This document shows, piece after piece, positions 22,635 to 23,727 of a stretch of DNA of 23,727 nt. The stretch is taken from assembly GCA_030631415.1 (NCBI GenBank), contig DAOVLE010000056.1:1-23727 (forward strand), in the 5' to 3' direction. Made by a program: the position numbers and the translations under genes. This DNA comes from JAAEQG01 sp023133475. Its GTDB lineage: Bacteria > Planctomycetota > Phycisphaerae > UBA1845. The stretch's first letter is position 1, and every line of letters begins with the position of its first letter. The notes beneath the pieces are model-generated. The model saw only the letters and a list, made by a program, of their open reading frames with translations, did not search any database and was not told the DNA's origin.

Positions 22635-23423
22635 TCAGCCTGACTGGTTCAGGCCGGAGGTTTCCGCAGCCTCCCAGTCAGGCCAGTGCTCCTCGAGCAA
22701 AACAGGCAAAACCGCGTTGAGCAACTTTGCGGCGGCGACAATGCTCTCCTCTCGCCCGGGAGTTTGCGGTTGGCATCCCTCCCCGCCGAAACTGATCTCG
22801 ACTTTCGAGAAATAAGCATGTTTGTCGAGAATGCGGTGCGTGGCATTGCGAACCCCGGTCCGCGTCGCGGCAAAAGTCCCATTGGCATGGAAGGTGTAAA
22901 CAACCGTCACCTCCTGCTGATTGTAAATGGCGGTCTTGACGAAGGTGCATACGCGAATGGGAATCTCTCCACCATACTCACTCAATGACGGCATCTCGAC
23001 CGTGCGGGTTTCGTGGGACTGCTTGGGCTTGTAGCCACCCGCCTGATAACACACATCGGGAACATGCGGAACCAGGTTAGGCCCACCCGTGTAGTAGGTG
23101 ACAAAGAGGCGAACGTGTCGCCGGGGGTCCTGACGATCCTTCACCGACGTGTCGATCAGGATCCAATCCAGGTACTGGTCGGTCCCCAACGAATCCTCCA
23201 TCTCGGCGGGCAAGGTATTGGCAAGTTCGAAACGGTAATCGCCCACTCGGCGGCCCATTCCACTCAGCGGTTTTCGCAGAAAGATGGGCTCCTTGCGGGT
23301 CACCCAGCGCAGCTTCTTTGCCAGGGTGACGCGCCCGACAGCAGAAACCGCCAACACCACCACAACCAGTATAAACGGCAATCCCACCGCCGACACCCAT
23401 CGGGTCGGATTACGCTGTGTCAT
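22635..23423 (-). CDS. Exosortase-associated EpsI-like (DUF3485) protein
   Basis: This 262-residue protein has one N-terminal membrane helix (about 12-30) and a periplasmic domain. The key region is RLFVTYYTGGPNLVPHVPDVCYQAGGYKP, with H120, P122 and C125. It matches the HxPxxC signature of EpsI/DUF3485 proteins, which accompany or are fused to exosortases and act in extracellular polysaccharide and PEP-CTERM systems. The C-terminal part (IRVCTFVKTAIYNQQEVTVVYTFHANG) is also typical, since EpsI proteins end in a beta-rich half. The ATG at 23423 was chosen because GGAGG lies 9 nt upstream. It is followed by the long TPR gene. No exosortase (EpsH/XrtX) is in the window. It may lie beyond 23727 or elsewhere. 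Confidence 0.85.
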   Translation of the reverse strand: MTQRNPTRWVSAVGLPFILVVVVLAVSAVGRVTLAKKLRWVTRKEPIFLRKPLSGMGRRVGDYRFELANTLPAEMEDSLGTDQYLDWILIDTSVKDRQDPRRHVRLFVTYYTGGPNLVPHVPDVCYQAGGYKPKQSHETRTVEMPSLSEYGGEIPIRVCTFVKTAIYNQQEVTVVYTFHANGTFAATRTGVRNATHRILDKHAYFSKVEISFGGEGCQPQTPGREESIVAAAKLLNAVLPVLLEEHWPDWEAAETSGLNQSG

Positions 23424-23727
23424 TCGTAACTGCCTCCGAGTAAGAGACTTACGCAAAACAAAAGCCAAACTCAAGCAGAGAGCACCAAAGCATAGCCCCC
23501 CGCAACCACCTCGTCAATCGGCATGATCCGCTTCCACCTTCAAAAGCAGAGCAATCGCAGCTAATGGAGAATGGAGAAAATGAAAAATGGAAAATGGAAA
23601 ATGGGGGGAGGGGAGACGTGATGAATTGAGAATTGAGAATGGAGAATGTGAACGCTCGCAACGACGCCGGGGTATTTAGCGGCGACAAGTCCGTAGCGTT
23701 TAGCGGCGACCCGAAGGGGAGCGTGAA
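23424..23727. other. Repeat-filled window edge, no gene
   Basis: About 304 nt upstream of the EpsI-like gene contain no supported gene. The part 23560-23606 is a purine-rich tract of AATGGAG and GGAAAAT type units. 23622-23692 is a family D element on the minus strand, and TTTAGCGGCGAC is repeated at 23675-23686 and 23699-23710. The EpsI promoter should lie in 23430-23550, but I cannot name its boxes. Confidence 0.5.
23622..23692 (-). repeat. Family D dispersed repeat with heptamers, second copy
   Basis: Read on the minus strand, it starts GGACTTGTCGCCGCTAAA, continues through CGTTGCGAG and ends in ATTCTCC/ATTCTCA heptamers, as at 9942-10028. About 60 of 66 positions agree. A related partial sequence, AAGTCC then GTTAGCGGCGAC, lies at 65-84. 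Confidence 0.8.

Noticed and set aside
23449..23688. Frame with Ser/Phe-rich repeats (FSILNSQF)
   Set aside because: It is simply the heptamer array translated, with no start site or conserved domain.

Overview
The window looks like a chromosomal segment from a member of the Planctomycetota, probably Phycisphaerae-like. This is inferred from gene content, not from a marker gene. The pointers are a PEP-CTERM protein, an EpsI-like exosortase partner, dockerin-like Asp/Gly repeats at the end of a secreted peptidase, a zinc-finger/kinase fusion next to an ECF sigma factor, several TPR proteins and a DUF1573 protein. Translation uses the standard bacterial code, and TGA serves as an ordinary stop for several genes. 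No tRNA, rRNA, CRISPR array, transposase or phage gene was seen.

Layout. 1-291: dispersed repeats only. 292-723 (-): PEP-CTERM surface protein. 898-1804 (+): a T2SS-G-like protein and a TerB-like protein. 2013-3642 (+): psd and pssA, overlapping, which together make phosphatidylethanolamine. 3939-4907 (+): a DUF1573 protein whose frame is interrupted by one in-frame TGA. 4994-5596 (-): DUF1847 protein. 5778-7118 (-): TPR protein. 7391-9709 (-): secreted M14 zinc carboxypeptidase. 10055-12123 (-): ECF sigma factor followed by a kinase with an N-terminal HxxxCxxC finger. 12667-14549 (-): ABC-type AAA ATPase translationally coupled to a small unrecognised protein. 14701-17841 (-): valS. 17965-22563 (-): a 1532-residue TPR protein. 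22635-23423 (-): EpsI-like protein.

The most interesting locus is the DUF1573 gene. The TGA falls where the family normally has the first cysteine of its conserved CGC motif. The frame stays open and homologous for 188 more codons. Directly downstream is a hairpin with a GGTCC apical loop, at nearly the same distance from the TGA as the GGTCT loop of the E. coli fdhF SECIS. This is a candidate selenocysteine form of DUF1573. A recent nonsense mutation is the main alternative.

The intergenic DNA is also unusual. At least five families of dispersed repeats fill most gaps. Two palindromic families, which appear to be related, show compensatory base changes in their stems. A third family forms a 39-nt inverted pair whose only two differences also compensate each other. 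Heptanucleotide tandem arrays occur at four places. One pair of arrays forms a large hairpin between the long TPR gene and valS, and two others belong to a dispersed element of about 66 nt.
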